Source: Trichopria drosophilae (Eukaryota > Arthropoda > Insecta > Hymenoptera > Diapriidae). From it: a DNA stretch of 64,000 nt. The stretch's first letter is position 1, and every line of letters begins with the position of its first letter. A program made the translations under genes and the position numbers. The stretch covers positions 32,337,001 through 32,401,000 of the forward strand of contig CM059587.1 in the NCBI GenBank assembly GCA_030407085.1. The letters are read 5' to 3'. This document shows positions 1 to 15,300 of this stretch, in pieces. Under the pieces are notes generated by a model that saw only the letters and a list, made by a program, of their open reading frames with translations, searched no databases and had not been told where the DNA came from.

Positions 1-30
1 CATAAGAACTAAACATAAGAACCATCGCAA

Positions 31-183
31 TTATATTTCCTTGAAAAAATTAGGTAAAAAATACGTTGTTAAAGGCCCACTCTTCATATTGATGTCATCA
101 TTTTTAAAATCAACAGTTTTCACTTCTAATTCGTCATCAACCTCCCATAAACCTCTTAAAATGAGTTCGGATCGTTTACGTAA
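31..183 (-). other. short open frame at window edge, unassigned
   Basis: About 50 codons ending at a TAA at 31-33, with a protein-like composition (SELILRGLWEVDDELEVKT near its start). No usable splice acceptor in the right phase joins it to KDM7 exon 9, and it lacks the expected KDM7 C-terminal motifs. It may be a transposase remnant or chance. Confidence 0.2.
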
Positions 184-1983
184 TTAACGTCAAATACATT
201 CTAAATCAACACCGGAAATAGTAACAAAATTATTAAAAAAGCAGTGGGTGTTTTTAAATCAAATATTATGTTTTACATCAAATTTTTGTTACTTTAGTAT
301 TTTTTAAGATGTTTTAGTATAGTTTCCAAGAATATAAAATAATTCACCTGGATAAAAAAAAAATAGGAGATTTGCAATAGAAAATAAACGAATTTTGAAA
401 AGACGGCTTTCTTGAGATTCTACATTTTTAATGAAGCAAATTCAAAAACGTGTAACTTTTAAAGTAATTTTCTTTTCCATAATAGGTCAAATACGTATCA
501 TCTTATTTTCCTTGAAGGGAACTATTTCAAAGACCAATAATTTGGTGTCTGACTAAATCGAGATTCAGTCAATGATAATTATTGCGAAAAAATTGAAATT
601 TGTACAAAAGGGGGAAACACGATTAAAATTTAATAAAGCAATTTAAAACTTGTCTACCGCATGTAAATAAAAATAAGGTCTCAATTTAGACGGTCTCTAT
701 ACAAATAAGGAATGTAAATAAAGGAGAAATTAAAAAATAAGCGTCGCTATAATGCTAAGGCACTAGGGTGGGTCAAAAAACAGAAAATATTTTTTTTTTA
801 CCTTCGAATGAATTCTTCTAGAATATCGAAAAAATACAAGACTTTTCGTTTTTTTACGTCATTAACCACCCGGCCCGCAAGTCGCTTGAAGTTTGAACGT
901 TTAGTGGATTTTTTCAGTTTTTTGTTCGGGACAGTTCTCGAAACATTCCAAACGTTCGATGTAAACAACATTTTTGGGGTCGCTGAATACAAATTTGAAG
1001 TAAGAATTTTAACATTCAATATGGCTGATTCAAATTGGCGAGAATGAAAAAGCGAAATCTTACATTGTGAATCATAATTTCACCAAAATAGATACATCTA
1101 AGTTATTGCTGCCCGCAATTTTGACTAAAAAATGTTCAATGAAAAAAAAATCCAGAACATTCTCATATACTTAAAACTCTTGATAAATTTCCAATCAATT
1201 ATGCATTCTGATACTTTATTTTAATTTATTTTCAATCGATTTTACCCGGAAAATAAATTAAAACTTGGAAAAATCACTGAAAAAAATAGAATTTTCACGC
1301 TATTTTTAAAAAATATAGAAAAAAACTTAGATCACTTATTTAATAATTTCAAAGTATGTGCTTTTAACTATCTTTCCCGAAAATTTGAGCCAAATCAAAA
1401 TAGGTATTTTTAAATTATGATTTTTTAATGAAGAAGTCGTTTTTTCTAGTTACTGTTCACGCGTTAAACTTTAGCTAAAAAACGTCAATGGGACTGAATT
1501 CCTTAGGAAATTTCCAATGGATTTGCACTATTTAAATTTTTTTTTTATAGCACTGCGTGCCGTAAATTCGCTCATACCGCACAATTTTGCGTGTCGTAAG
1601 TAGTGTTTTCTGGCACACGCATACGGTGGCGCTTTCTTGCACGGTGGCGCTTTCTGGCACATATACAGACAAATTCCAGCATTTGAAAATGCGTAAAAAA
1701 TTGTGGGTGTTTCGACGTGTTCAAATTTGTACATTAAGCTGGAATTTATAGTCGCGGTAAACTGATATCGTAGTCTCAAGCCATGAACTCAACCAATGAA
1801 AATGTACTATGTCACGGCATTGACCAAACGCAGTATTGTTTCCCTCGGTTCAATCATCAAAAAACTTTTGAACAACAATCATTAAAAATAACAGTTTATG
1901 TTATATCGAACCCCCCGTACCCCGCCCCCCTCCCACCGCGCTTTAACTAATTTCGGCGAATTTACGTCACACGTGCTATAAAA

Positions 1984-2093
1984 TAGTATACGATACACGG
2001 GTGAAAGTGACATATTCTTCTCGCTACGCTCGGGCGCTAAACTCGCCGTGCCAGAATATGTCACTTACCACCCTTGTATCGTAATGTACTATT
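1984..2093. repeat. short hairpin repeat
   Basis: Arms of about 35 bases (1984-2018 and 2053-2093; TACGATACACGGGTGAAAGT and its imperfect complement) around a GC-richer loop containing CTCGCTACGCTCGGGCGC. Confidence 0.6.
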
Positions 2094-2141
2094 CTAAAAT
2101 TACGGTTTTTAGAGCAAAAATGAGTTTTTAAAATGATACAT

Positions 2142-2580
2142 TTAAGGGCCGCCAAGCGACGCAAAACTGTCAAAAAAAAGAAACTTTGCGCGGTTAAGGT
2201 TAATTATTTGGACACTTTTTTCTGAATTTCGTGATCGAAATAGATTCCTCATTACAAGAGCTACCGGGTAAGGTAAGTTAGTCATGATTTGTAGCTTATA
2301 AATAGGAAAAATGAAACTTGAAAGTTTGACGTCAAATTTTGAGGTTTGATTTCTAACTATCAATTTGCCTGGTTCAATACCAGAAGTGAAACTTCCAGGT
2401 TTGATTTTTCCCATTTATAATCAAAAAATCTTTATTAAATTACTTCACCCGGTAGTCCGTACGATAAAGAAAGGATTACTGTAACAAAATTTCGAAAAAA
2501 TTGCTTTAAAAATTGAATGTTAACCGCCGCATAGTTTCCTCACATTTTTGACAGCTCCTAAGACGCTCGAGGGCCCTTAA
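2142..2580. mobile_element. foldback element with TTAAGGGCC ends
   Basis: Inverted arms begin TTAAGGGCC.CC and end in the complement GG.GGGCCCTTAA; similarity continues inwards (CTGTCAAAAA, GCGCGGTTAA) at roughly 75 percent by eye. No coding capacity. TTAA at both ends may be target site or terminus. Confidence 0.5.
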
Positions 2581-3385
2581 CTAAATTGAAGATTGTGAGA
2601 CTTCTATAAGAGATAAGGACTTGAAATTTTACCTAGACACATATTTTTCGAGGTAGAAAACACCAGTAAAATTTCAAACAAATCGAAGAACCTCGACCGC
2701 GAAGTGTTACATTTTGATATGGAATGTCCCTCTTTGTTTACTCAAAAATCCTCTGTAATTTTTTCTTGTAGTTTGAAATAGGTCTTTAATGTACCGACAA
2801 AGTTTCACAAAACGTTTAAAAAAAGGAGTTTTAGTGGAATTTTAAGCAAGAATTTCGATTCAAGAACTATCACGAAAAAAAACGAAAAAATCCACTTTTT
2901 CATTAACACTTCAAGCTTTGAGCGACATGCGGGTCGGGTTAAAGTCGTTTTGAAAAAATCACGTTTTTTTATATTATACAAGAACCCACTCGAAAGTAAA
3001 AATCGATTTTTTTAATCACCCTCTAGGGCTCGCATCGCATGTGAAATTATTGTCGTTATAACAAAAATTACTATTGGGAAAATGTTAGATTAGTATGTTA
3101 CATTAAACCGTAAATTTTAAATTTCCCCTTTATTTACATTTCTGGCTTGTATAGTCACGATCTAAATTGAGACTCTTCAAATTTCATTCGGGAAACCTCG
3201 TGAACCACGAAATACCTGATATGACTCCCCCCACCATCGTTATTGGAAAATGCAATGAGAAGATAGTCTTTATTATCCTAACCTAATCTAACATAAGCAT
3301 ATACGTAATATTGTGAATCAGTTCTACACGACTGTTAGCGGCGATAAGTAAATAGAGCGAAGATTAACTAATTAATAATACTTAC

Positions 3386-6300
3386 TAAAATCATCATCTT
3401 GGTGAACTTTATCCATATTTTCGATTGATAGATAATCGTCATCTTCCCACGATTGCTGCTTTGCGACTTTTGGTGCTTTCTGTGGCTTTTCCGGAGTCGC
3501 CGAATAGCACTGCTCGCTAAATGACAGCATACCTGCGATCGCGTCCCGCGTTGACGGTGAATCCCTGTCAGAACTACATGTTTTCATTTTCATAAGTACA
3601 TACAAACATCCATAAAACGAAAATGAAAGAAATTAAGATAAGTAAATAAAGTACATGCGAAAGAATAACAGTCACTAAAGAAAATACGACAAACACTTAA
3701 AAAATTTATAAAGTGCTTACCCAGTGGACGCTATCGAAAACGCTCCGAATGGCGGTAAGCGCACCGGTGGTGTTACTTGTGATGGTCTGAAAGAGTCAAC
3801 ATTTTCGTAAATACCAAATTCACAAATCGTGCAAAGTTGAAAATATAAATTACATGAGGCTTTTCTAAGTATAAGTCTTACTTTTAAACACTATTATTTA
3901 AACACTTATTCAAATTATTGATATTGGCAAATTCATTGTCGTTTGATTTTCATGTTAGCGAATGATCCAACGCGGTAAATCACGATAACTATAAAAGAAC
4001 CATAAAGTTAAGTTTGTCCGAAAGATTTGAGAAATTTTTAGGTCAATTTCTAAAAACCAGTGACAGTGTGTCATTCGTATTTTCAGACACTATCGGTACA
4101 AGTTATAAAATATTTCAAAGACAATAAAAATGTTACAATAAAATACACGAAGCTAATAAAATAAAAACACGACATAAAAAAAAAAAAAAAAAGTTAGACT
4201 TAAAAAAAAATACAAAATAATTCACAAAGTATATTTCACAAAAATAAATTATACTTAAAAATATTTCATTCACGCGACGAATAGAGAATTCTATTTTCTA
4301 AGTATATAACTTACAACTTGTGCAGCATGTTCACTCCTTGTTCGCGAGAACCAGTCGTCTTGGAGGCAGGCCGTCAACTGCACGGTCTGCTCATCTGTGG
4401 GTTCTTTTATAGTTATCGAGAAGAGTATTAAGTAGTTGTCACGTGATTTTACACGATGCGCGGTAGAGGGGATTCGCGATTAGGTGGGGGGAAAGATAGT
4501 TCTACCGAGAATCGCTGATCAGCGTCACTACCGCGAAATTCGAATTTCTCATTTAAAATTCAGTTACGTTTTAACTATGGAACGGATTTCATTAGTTTAA
4601 TTTTTTATTGGTTTTACAATAGTTATGTTTCATACTGAATACGATAGTGAAAGTTTTTGCTGTCGAACATTTAACGCTCTTATAACCTGCCAGCCAATGG
4701 GGTCGGAGAATGATGAATAATGATGATGCAGGAAACAAAAAATATTATTTACGTTTTTATTGCTGATTAACCCATTAAGTCCCAAATGTCGTCAATTTTC
4801 AACGAATTTTCTTTCATTTTTTGTTCATGCTAAAAGTACTGAAAAGAAATATTAGAGGTAAAATTTCATGCTTTCAGAATATGGACACGGAATTTGTTTA
4901 AAGTCAATGCTAAAAAAGCTATAAAGAATTACTTGCAAAAAAACGCATTATTTTTTACTGACAAAAATTTTACATCTAAAGTTTTATCATGATACCGGTG
5001 GTATGCGCTTCTGATTTCGTATAGAAAAGTGTTTCGAAGCCTATATTTTAAAATGTACGTGGTACAATTTTGAAAATAAAGAAGAAAGTATTCAAAAAGT
5101 ACGAAAAAATCGTCAAAAGTTCAGGAATTTTTTATTTGAAAGTTACAGGCTATTAGATAAAGTGTTACTGAACTTAGAATTTCCCAAAGAATACGATAAA
5201 TATTTTATTTATAACATAATACTTTAATTTAAATAATAATATTTAATTTAAAATTGACGGAGTTTAGGAAAAAATGTTGCTAAACCAAAAAGTTCTTACA
5301 ATTAATCAATGAATACTCAGAAATTTTGTCGGAATTTTTTGATGATTTTTATCTATTTTTCAACATTTTAAGACCATGAAAATTGTAAAAAATTATTTAA
5401 AAAATCCAAATAAATGCCATTGTTTTCTTTGAGAAATTCTAAGAACTTTTTGTTTGGCAATACTTTTTACAATAGTCTATAATTTTCAAATAAAACAATC
5501 CTGAACTTTTGACGATTTTTTCGTACTGTGCCGTAATTTTTTATACTTTCGCCTTTATTTTCAAAACGGTACTACGTACATTTTATAATATAGGCTTCGA
5601 AAACACTTTTCTATACGAAATCAGAAGCATATGCCACCCGTTTCTTATACAAATTTTAGATCTAAAATTTTGTTCAGTCAAAAATAACGCATTTTTTTGC
5701 AAAACATTGTTTATAACTTTTTAAGCATTGACTTTAGACAAATTCCGTTTCCATATTCTGAAAGAGCATGAAATTTTACGCCGGATATGGTGTATCGATA
5801 TTTTTTTTTGAACTTGTAACATGAAAAAAAATTGAAGAAAATTCATTGAAAATTGACGACATTTGGGACTTGATGGGTTAAGTCACTGCGGAGGTTTTGT
5901 TCATTTTGCACTAAAAAAATAATGTAGATCTATACATGAAGCTTGGACCCTGAAAGAATCACGAAATCAGGTCCAATATAGTTGAAAATATTGATAAAGC
6001 TAATTAAATATCTGGTATCGAGCATATCACCCGTTGTTTCTTCTGATCCCATTACCATCGTTCATTTTTTCGCAGATAGGGGTCTATTCGGCGGTATTAA
6101 CGGGGCGAAGTTTGAATACAGAAAGTAGAATGGTTTATTTAACAGAGAAGTATTCTGAGGCCAACAAATTGGATTCAAAGCCCAAAAATGAATAATTCTG
6201 AATAATTTTTCGTTTATCAGAATTCGTATCCCAGCAAACGATAAATTATTCTAAATCAATCGATATTTTCAATACTTCTGAATCCTATTTCTCGACCTTC

Positions 6301-9300
6301 TCATATCATGAAACCTGGACCTTTTGATTATGCTGATATAATATTTCATGTAACAGGAATACGGTTTCCTTGGCAGTTTATGCATGTTTTAAGGACCTGA
6401 AATCAGTTATTATGGATGGGCGGCTATTTTATAGTCCGAGGACGATAATATGCACACTATGTATCTATGCGCATGCGCATAGGCATATAACCTTACTTCA
6501 TCATCCGTATACCATAAAGCACTCAAAACACGTTACACGCACATAACCTCGGAAACCACACTGCTGATACATAAAATATCGTATGTAACGTGGAACTAAA
6601 ACTGCAATTCTGGTCCTCGCATGTTATTCCTGGTACTCGTCTGCGCCTCGTACCGGGAACAGACGAGTGCAAGGAACACCATACCCGGACCAGAATTACA
6701 GTTTTAGTTCCACGTTGCATACGATATTTTATGTAACAGGATTATGGTTTCCGATATATAATATACTATTATACATCATTCACATACTACGAAAAATTAC
6801 TATTTTTTTACTTTTTTATTCCGAAATCTCAACAACAATAATTGTTGCCTTTGCCGCGGATTGTACAAAAACGAAACGTACGTTCAAATGAACATTAATT
6901 TCTATAATAGAAACAGCGAACGATGGTGCAGAGGGCTGCGAATACGAACGGCACCTGGCGGTTACATTCTTAACGATTTAGAACGATTGATAATTGGGAA
7001 TTATTCACAAAGTTCAACAGATAGATCTCAAGCTTAAAAGTGAATAATTTAATTTTCTGTACCGTTTCAAAGTGAATTATGATTACCTCATAATTTAGAA
7101 AAATAGTTTTAATATCGTCTAAAGAATGTATTAAAATTAGTACTCACAAAACTTCCGATTTAGGACTCCCCGTTCCTAAGGCGTATGCCGACGCCTTCAA
7201 CAACTCTTCAATTCCATTTGTCCGATTACTCACTACTTCATTCAGTTCCTCCTCCGATTTCCTTTTTTTATTTAGGAGGGTCTTGACAGCTTTTTTCTTC
7301 TTGGGCGTTTCGTCAATTTTAAAACTTCCAAAGTCGCTTTCGTTGCTACCGTCATGAAAGTCGTAAACCGACGACTGCTGCCACGTGAGTTCCTTTCTCG
7401 TCATAACTGACGGATCCATAGCAAAATTTCCATAAACATTCATTTTATTTGGCGTACTTTTGTCGCCGATTTTAATCCTTATAACTGTCGACGCACGTTT
7501 CGATGCGGACTTTGCGAGTTCCATCTTCTGTTCATCAGAATACAAGCTGGTTCTTACGTACGGATACGTAGCAGGTTTTGGTAATGTAAGCTTCAGAGGT
7601 GTCCTAATATTCGCAGTTTCCAATGGTACTACAATGGGTTTCGTGAGCGTATCTTTTAATAATGAATTTGTCAAAGGATTATCTGCATCATAATTAACAA
7701 AGTCTTTGTTAGTTGGTTTCTTTCGTTTTCTTTTACTTTCACGCTCGGGCTTTGGAGGGTTCAGCGCCATTAGAAGCTTTTCCGCATGACGGATTTCTTT
7801 GCTCAGATCTTTTAATAGTTTTTGGTTGTTTATCGTGTAAGGGATTTGACTTCGACACAAGGTATTGTACTGCAAAATAATAACATTTTTCATGATTCAA
7901 TAATCTTTAAGTACACGTTTTATTAATAACAAATAAATGGTGTTGTTGTGTAGAAGTATTATATAATAAAAAATATAAATATACAGGTCGGCTTTGGCCT
8001 ACAATTTAATTTGACGAAGGTTTTCCTCGACGTTTCGAACAAACTCGTGTTTATTTTCAAGAGGTTACCGCTTTTATAAGTTTCTTGTTTTTCTGTGGTG
8101 GGGAGGGTCATGACCATTTCATTTTTGTAACAATGCGTTCATATGCGGTGTGTAAACTTTGTGTATCCTCAATTTTTTTATCACTTATTTTTTGGGCTCT
8201 ATCTGTGAGGTTGTAAATAATGGATATTTTTTGTGAGTATGGATGATGTGAATAGTAGTTCAAGACTGGGATAACATAAAAATACTGGACATCGAAAATA
8301 AAGTTTACAATAGACATATATCGGAAATGATTAACATTAAATTACAAGAAGCTCCACTAAACAAAATTGAGTAAACACAAAGTTTACACATAGCATATGA
8401 ACGCATTCTTACAAAAATGAAACGGTCATGACCCACCCCGCCATAGAAAAACAGGAAAAACTTATAAAAGAGGTAACACAATACGACGCGACGCAGTAAC
8501 CTCTTGAAAAAGAACACGAGTTTGTTCGAAACGTCGAGGAAAACCTTCATCAAATTAAATTGTAGGACAAAGCCGACCTGTATATTTACACGTTTTATTA
8601 GTTTTCAACGCTACATATCTCAATTAAGCTCTGAAATGGATCAGTCACGCCATCTGGTAACCATTATTGTTATGCTCTGTTTGCCAAAATATCGAAATTT
8701 AACTGCCTGACATCAAGATAAGCTCAAAGTTTGTAAGATAACATTCCCCCAGGATATAATAAAGAGGAATATGTGAAAAACGAATATTTGTTTCTAACAA
8801 CTAAACGAAAGCTCAAAAGTGGATAAAATACTTCCGTTTAATAAAAGTACTCATCATTGATTTCTTATAATCAGCTGCGTAAAATGTTTGTACAATATGA
8901 ATATTATAATAGCATTATAAACGTTTTGTTTATTCAAGAACTAAAATTTGCAGAATTTACCTTTTTTTTGCACAAAATTAGAGAAGCAGGTACGTCAACT
9001 CAGTTTCTACAGTAGAAAGAATTTTTTTAACTTTTGGAAAATACATTTCCGACAATTTTGAAGTGTGCACTATCGATTCCCGTCAAGAAAACGACCAAAA
9101 ACGACTATTTCTGCAAACATTTTTCAAAATAAAAAAAAAATGCCATGTTTTTAGGTCATTTTCTTTTTAACTTTTCACAGTTTTCTCCACCGAAACGGAT
9201 TTCAATGAATGAAACCCATATATAAAAAGTGATCTCGATTGTTGAACATAAATTAATATACTAATACAATATTTTGTAGAAGCAATGGCCGATTCAAAAT

Positions 9301-12300
9301 TGCCGCGAAACTAGGCACATTTTTTCAAAATTATTAATTCCTTGAAATAGGGAGCAGAGGAAGTTTTTTATTACGTTTTATATTGATGCTACAAATATTA
9401 ACTAGTTATGAACGATTTATCGATCATCAATATAAAACGTAATAAAAAACTTTCTGATGTATGCATTTCAGTTATTAAAATCCTTTTCGGTGGAGAAAAT
9501 CGTGGAAAATTAAAAAAAACTAAAAACATGGAATTTTTTTTGTTTTGAAAAATTTTTGGATAAATAGTCGTCTTTTTGGCCATTTTCTCGACGGAAATCG
9601 ATGGAGTATACTTCAAAATAGTCGGAAATGTATTTTCCAAAATTAAAAAAAAATGTTTTCTATTGCAGAAACTGGGCTAATGTTGACGTACCTGCTTCTC
9701 TCATTTTAGGCAAAAAAGGGTTAACCTAGCAGTTTCCTGGACAAACAGAATTACTGCCTCAGGGATTATTATGTAGATTGACCTATGGTAAACATTACGA
9801 AGGTATATATTATATATTATATAATGTAATTATGTCGATGTATCGGTCTTTTTGAAAAAATAAAAAAAAAAAAACATTTCTTGAAAAAAAAAGTATTTTT
9901 TTTCTACGTTTCGGCCTCTTGTGGGCCATCTGCAGGACAAAGTTATTAGCTTCGAGCAATTTCTTTGACGATCATATTCTAAACACTTCCTGCCCACGTA
10001 TGTTACTGTTATGATAAACATTTGTCATCTTTTCGTACATTTTACAGTCTCTCGTGTTAATTTTGGAAGATTCTTACCATTCTTTATTTATTTGCAAGGC
10101 CTTAGATACATTTTTCTCACATTTTGTCTGTATTTCTTATATCACTTTTTCGACAGCCTTTCAATCAGAATGAATTCGAATTCGTTTCGAAAAATTCAGA
10201 ATTAACAGACGTAATTGGATATATAAAAATTGTCAGAATGATTCCAAATTCAGTCTGATTAATAGAAATAAATTAAAATTGCAAGATGTTTTTTGTCGTT
10301 ACTTCGAACCGTGATTATTTTTTAAATAAATCAAGAAATGTTTATTTAGACATTTTTTCAGTTCCATTAATTAGTTCAGTCTAATTAACCCTTTAACGCT
10401 ACAATTGCAGTTTTCGAGTACTATTGCAGTTTTCAAATTCGATGCGGTGCCAATTAACTGGACCCGGATAAAAGCTTACTTAAAGTCAATTTCCAACTAT
10501 TTGTGGGTATGCTCTTTCGAGTGGCGGAGGTTAGAATGCCGTCAAACCACAAATACTTGGCACTTTTTATTTTTATGTTAAAAAAACACGATTTTTTAGA
10601 ACCTGTTTTTTGTCAAACGTCATTTTTACCTTGAAGCACCTTTTCTGTTTACATATAACCTTTTAAACCAGTGCATTGTGACCTTGAACTAAAATGTTTC
10701 GGGCCTATACAAATTAATTTCAATATATCGAATCCAATATGGTGCCTAAAATGACACATTGGCAGGGCAAACATTAATGATTTGTAACTGGAGTACCGGT
10801 CAACTTTAAGAAAAAATTTTATGGAACAAAAAATATTCGAAATCACTTGAAAAACACGGCTGAATTTTAGAGCTTTTTTAAAGTTTTTTAAAAAACTAAC
10901 CAGTTTTTTGCTAAAAAATGGCTATTTCAAGGAATTAATAATTTTGAAAAATGTGCTTTCGAAATCACTTCAAAAACATGTCTGAATTTTACAGCTATTT
11001 TTAAGTTTTTCAAAAAAACTGCCATATCTAGAAAATCCAAAAACGTCTCTAAAAATTCTAAAAAAATGTACGTTTATTTCTTACATGAATGTAAGTAATT
11101 TTCTAGCTATAAAATTTGTTGTAATGACGGTTGGTTACGATTACCAGGCTTTGAAAATTGTTAAAATAACAAAAAATAGATATAATTTCGTCATTTTTTG
11201 TATCAAAATGTTAATGCATTTAATTCATGTATTTACATATTTGATTTTTATACACTAATGTTTGTTATTACACGTGTAGTTATTTGAATCCCTGTTATTG
11301 ACATCATTTTTTAATATAATATGTTTCCGACTCTGACCACGTGAAGGTTGATGTTCATCCAGAATCTTTTTATGTTATTTGTCTTTTCATTTGTTTGTTG
11401 TGATCTTTTTTTTTGCTTTTTTTTTAGTTTTATCTTTTATTGTGTTTTTTATTTCTTTTTGTTTCATAGTTATTTAATTTTTAACTTTTTTCTTTTAATA
11501 TTTTATTTGTGAAATTTACGAAATTATATCCTTTTTTTTTATAATTTTATCCGTTTTGAGAGTTTTGTAATCGTAACCGACCGACATTACAACAAATTGT
11601 ATAGCTTAAGGGAGGGGTATGGGATAACGGGTCTTAAAAAAGCACTTTTTTACGATTTTTGTTTAACGAAACTACTAATGTTAACTTAAATAATTTATTT
11701 GCATATTATTGTGTAACATTTGAAGTGTCTTCAGTAATTTTTTCATTGAAAAATACTAAAAAATATCGGAGTTATGCTGCATTGATGCGGACTATGTCGA
11801 AAATAGTAAGTCTTGCGGTGCCCCGGATAACAAGTCGTAGAATTATTTGAAATACATACGGTTGGAATAAATTAGTCCTTTAGAAGTGTAGCTCCTGATC
11901 AACGGTTCCTTTTTATTAAAAAAAAATTTTTACGGTCGGTTGAAGTAAAAAATGCGAGTTTTTCATTACAAATGGCGCCATTTGGTCGCTGTACAATCGA
12001 TCAAAAGTAAAAAATAAAGAAAAAGGGACCGATGTCCTGTAGAAATATATATATTAAAGACTTCAAGAAAGTGGTTTTCAGAAAAACGCGTTTAAAGTTT
12101 AGACTATCTGGAATTTTAGGAGAAGATTTCTAAGAAGTTGTGCTTTCAGATACAAAATTATTTAAAAATTCGAATTTTTTAACCGATTATTCCATACCCC
12201 CCTTAAAAGTTAGTTACAAGTAACCCCACCCAAGTGTGTCTCACCGATTGGAATGAAACTTTGCATACGTGTAGAGTATCGAAAAATATTGGACACGTAA

Positions 12301-15300
12301 TTTTTTTTTTGGGCCTTTAAATCGTTTTAAGGGGTAAAAACTACTCCCTGTGTGATACATTTGTATATATTTATCACATCATCTGTTTAAAACGCAGCTA
12401 AAATAATTAAAATGATTGCAAATTATACAGCATTTATTGTTTTTGAGGTCGCTGAATATGAATCTGGTGTCATATTCTCAAAATTCAAAATGTCGGATGA
12501 AACAAGGAATGTTGACAAATCCACATGAAAATAGCTACTTTGGCGGTTTTTGGGGTCGCTAAATACGAATCTGATGTCAGATTCTGAAAGTTCAAAATGG
12601 CGGCTCAAATAAAGTGGAGGATGTTTTAAAATTTGTTATTTTGTTGTTATGTTACAGTTGTTGCCAACTACTAGTGTCGGAATAAAATAAAACTAACCTA
12701 CGATACAAGTCAAAGTAATTATCTTTTTTTTTTTATTTTTAGATTCAAGCGTTTAACAATAATTATTTAAAGAAACTGTAAATAAGTAAACAATTTTAGA
12801 AATTCATTATGTAACGCGTTTCGTCCACCATATTGGATACGCCATTTTGAATTTTGGGAATCTGACACCAAATTCGCATTCAGCGACCGCAAAAACCGCC
12901 AAAGTAGCTATTTTCATGTGGACAAACGTCAACATTTCCTTGTTTCATACGCCATATTGAATCCAACATTTTAAATTTTGAGAATATGACACCAGATTCG
13001 TATTCAGCGACCGCAAAAACAATAAATGCTGTATAATTTGCAATCATTTTAATTATTTTAGCTGCGTTATTAAACAGTTAATGTGATAAATATATACAAA
13101 CGTATCATACAGGGGTGTAGTTTTTACCCCCTAAAACGATTTAAGGGCCCAAAAAAAAAATTACGTGTCCAATATTTTTCGATACTCTACACGTATGCAA
13201 AGTTTCATTCCAATCAGTGAGACACACTTCGGTAGGGTTACTTGTTAGATTCATGTAAGAAATAAATGTATATGTAATAGACACTTTTTGATTTTTTGGA
13301 AGTTTTCTGTAGAAAAATCCTGTATGCCTGAAGGAAAAATGCATATTTTAGCGGTTTTCGCGTATGCATCTTGTTTCTGCATCTTGTTACTTAGGGGGTT
13401 TTCAATATGGCGAACAAAAATATGATAATTCATTAAATTGCGTTTTTACATCACGATAGCCGCTATTTTGCATTTCGTAAAACCAATATCGGTATTGACA
13501 TCAGCGATATCTAAAACCCTATTAAACCAAATTTCAAATGATTATCTTAAAAAAACAGCGTCAATATTGAATTCTTTCAAAAAAATCGTGTTTTTTTCAT
13601 GTTTGTTTATTTATAAGTCATAAATAATAAACAATCATATCGTAATAACTATTTTTATACATTCTTGTATCACTACAGTAATAGAAAATAGCAAAAAGAC
13701 CGATCTAAACGCGTTAACTGGTATATAATATCAAAGAAATCGAGGTGGTAACGTGGGTTACCACCATGCTTCTAAGGATTAAAGTTGGTTCCGACACACC
13801 GTGAATTATTAGTCTGAATCGAACAAATATTGCATCCAGAATCTTGATGACGTGATCACGAATATAGTTCAAAATAAACCGACGTACACATTTGTCGTCT
13901 TAAATGTCATTTATACTAGGAATTTTGTGTGGTAGAAGATCTACACTTGGCAACGCATTCTCAGGAAAAATAGCCAATGATATCGAATCGTAAAAATAAG
14001 TACATTTCCAAATTTTCAAACATTACAAATATTCATGCTAGAATTGCAGCGTCAATGGATATTCAAATGACGTAATATACATTTGTGAGCAGAGTGTTCA
14101 CCGCTTACTCATGTAGCATGATAGATCCATTTGAAAGCATTTTCAATGTTTATCCTGATAACTATACAGAGGGTAATTGCATACTAATCGTACAATACTT
14201 TATTTTTTAAATCGCTTCTCTAACAAATAATTTGTCGGAAAGTCTTCTATTACGATAGGAAATTCATAATCGATACTTACCTGTACATACTGCGATGATA
14301 CTTAAATTGCAAATACTTTATTACGACAAAATTGTTATGTTTAAAAGTTTTAAATTTATTAATCAAGGTCGCAATCACATTTAATATCCAGACTTTGGGT
14401 TCAAATGAAAAATGTTGCAAGACTGAACTTTTTAAAATCAAACTTACGTCTTTATCAGTATTCCACTGTTTGAGAATACTAAGCAAAGCTTTGATACCCC
14501 GCAGTAAGTAGGCCGGACATTTCTTTTCCTCGTCATTAAACTCTTTCAATTCTTGAAGCAATCTTTTGGCAGCGAACCAATTAATAGTTTCGAAACATGG
14601 ATACAGAAACTTTGACGGAGTCTTCATTTTCCTTTCCATTTCATATATTCTAAAAAACGAATATGAAATCAATTCCAATGATGTGCGACAAATTGTTTAA
14701 AACTAAAAGATTTTACATACTGTATTTGCATGGGGATATTCAAACTGTGGACAAAGTTTCCTCCGAAAACCAACGAATCAACAGGTGTAAAAACTGCATG
14801 AATCCATCCGGTTGGAATCATCATTGTTTGACCTTGCTTAATAACACATTTATAACAAACGTCAGCTTGATCACCGAAGAAAGTTTCGGTTTGCGTCGAA
14901 CTACACATCCATTGTTGGTACAAATGGAGATTTGCTGCGGTTGGTTTGATCAAGTAAAAAACTTTTTCTCCACGGAACACGTGATACCATACCGATGTAC
15001 CACCAAAATCGACATGAAAATCAGTGTAGCTGTCTTTAACTCCCATCAGACAATATTTTTCCACTGCCGGTCGTTTCAACTCGTTATCCTCTGGCCAATC
15101 TCGAGGCCAAACTGTGTTTACCCAATCAAGTTTACGTGCAATATACGGTGCTTCGATTAATGGGGACATACTAAAAAGTAGATTTAAATAACTCATAGAA
15201 CCATTTTTTTATAGTTTAACCCTTTAAGTCCCAAATGTGCACAATTTGCACATGGATTTCAGCATCGTTTTATGTATAAAATAAAAATAAAAAAAAATGG

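Larger units (their letters stand above)
1..3385. other. repeat-rich flank, no confident gene
   Basis: AT-rich, with several short inverted repeats described separately. If KDM7 continues leftwards this is its next intron. I searched the minus strand for the acidic YPSL-type motif expected after exon 9 and did not see it. Confidence 0.5.

Noticed and set aside
31..183. Left-edge frame as the last exon of KDM7
   Set aside because: No acceptor in the right phase, in-frame stops just upstream, and no expected KDM7 tail motif.
7460..7693. 77-codon plus-strand open frame
   Set aside because: Antisense of KDM7 exon 7.
14277..14447. Extension of the KDM7 exon 6 frame beyond the donor at 14447
   Set aside because: GTAAGT after DKD and perfect phase 0 joining to 7869 favour splicing; the extension has no family similarity.
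14663..15160. 165-codon plus-strand open frame
   Set aside because: Antisense shadow of the KDM7 JmjC exon, whose minus-strand product is unmistakable.
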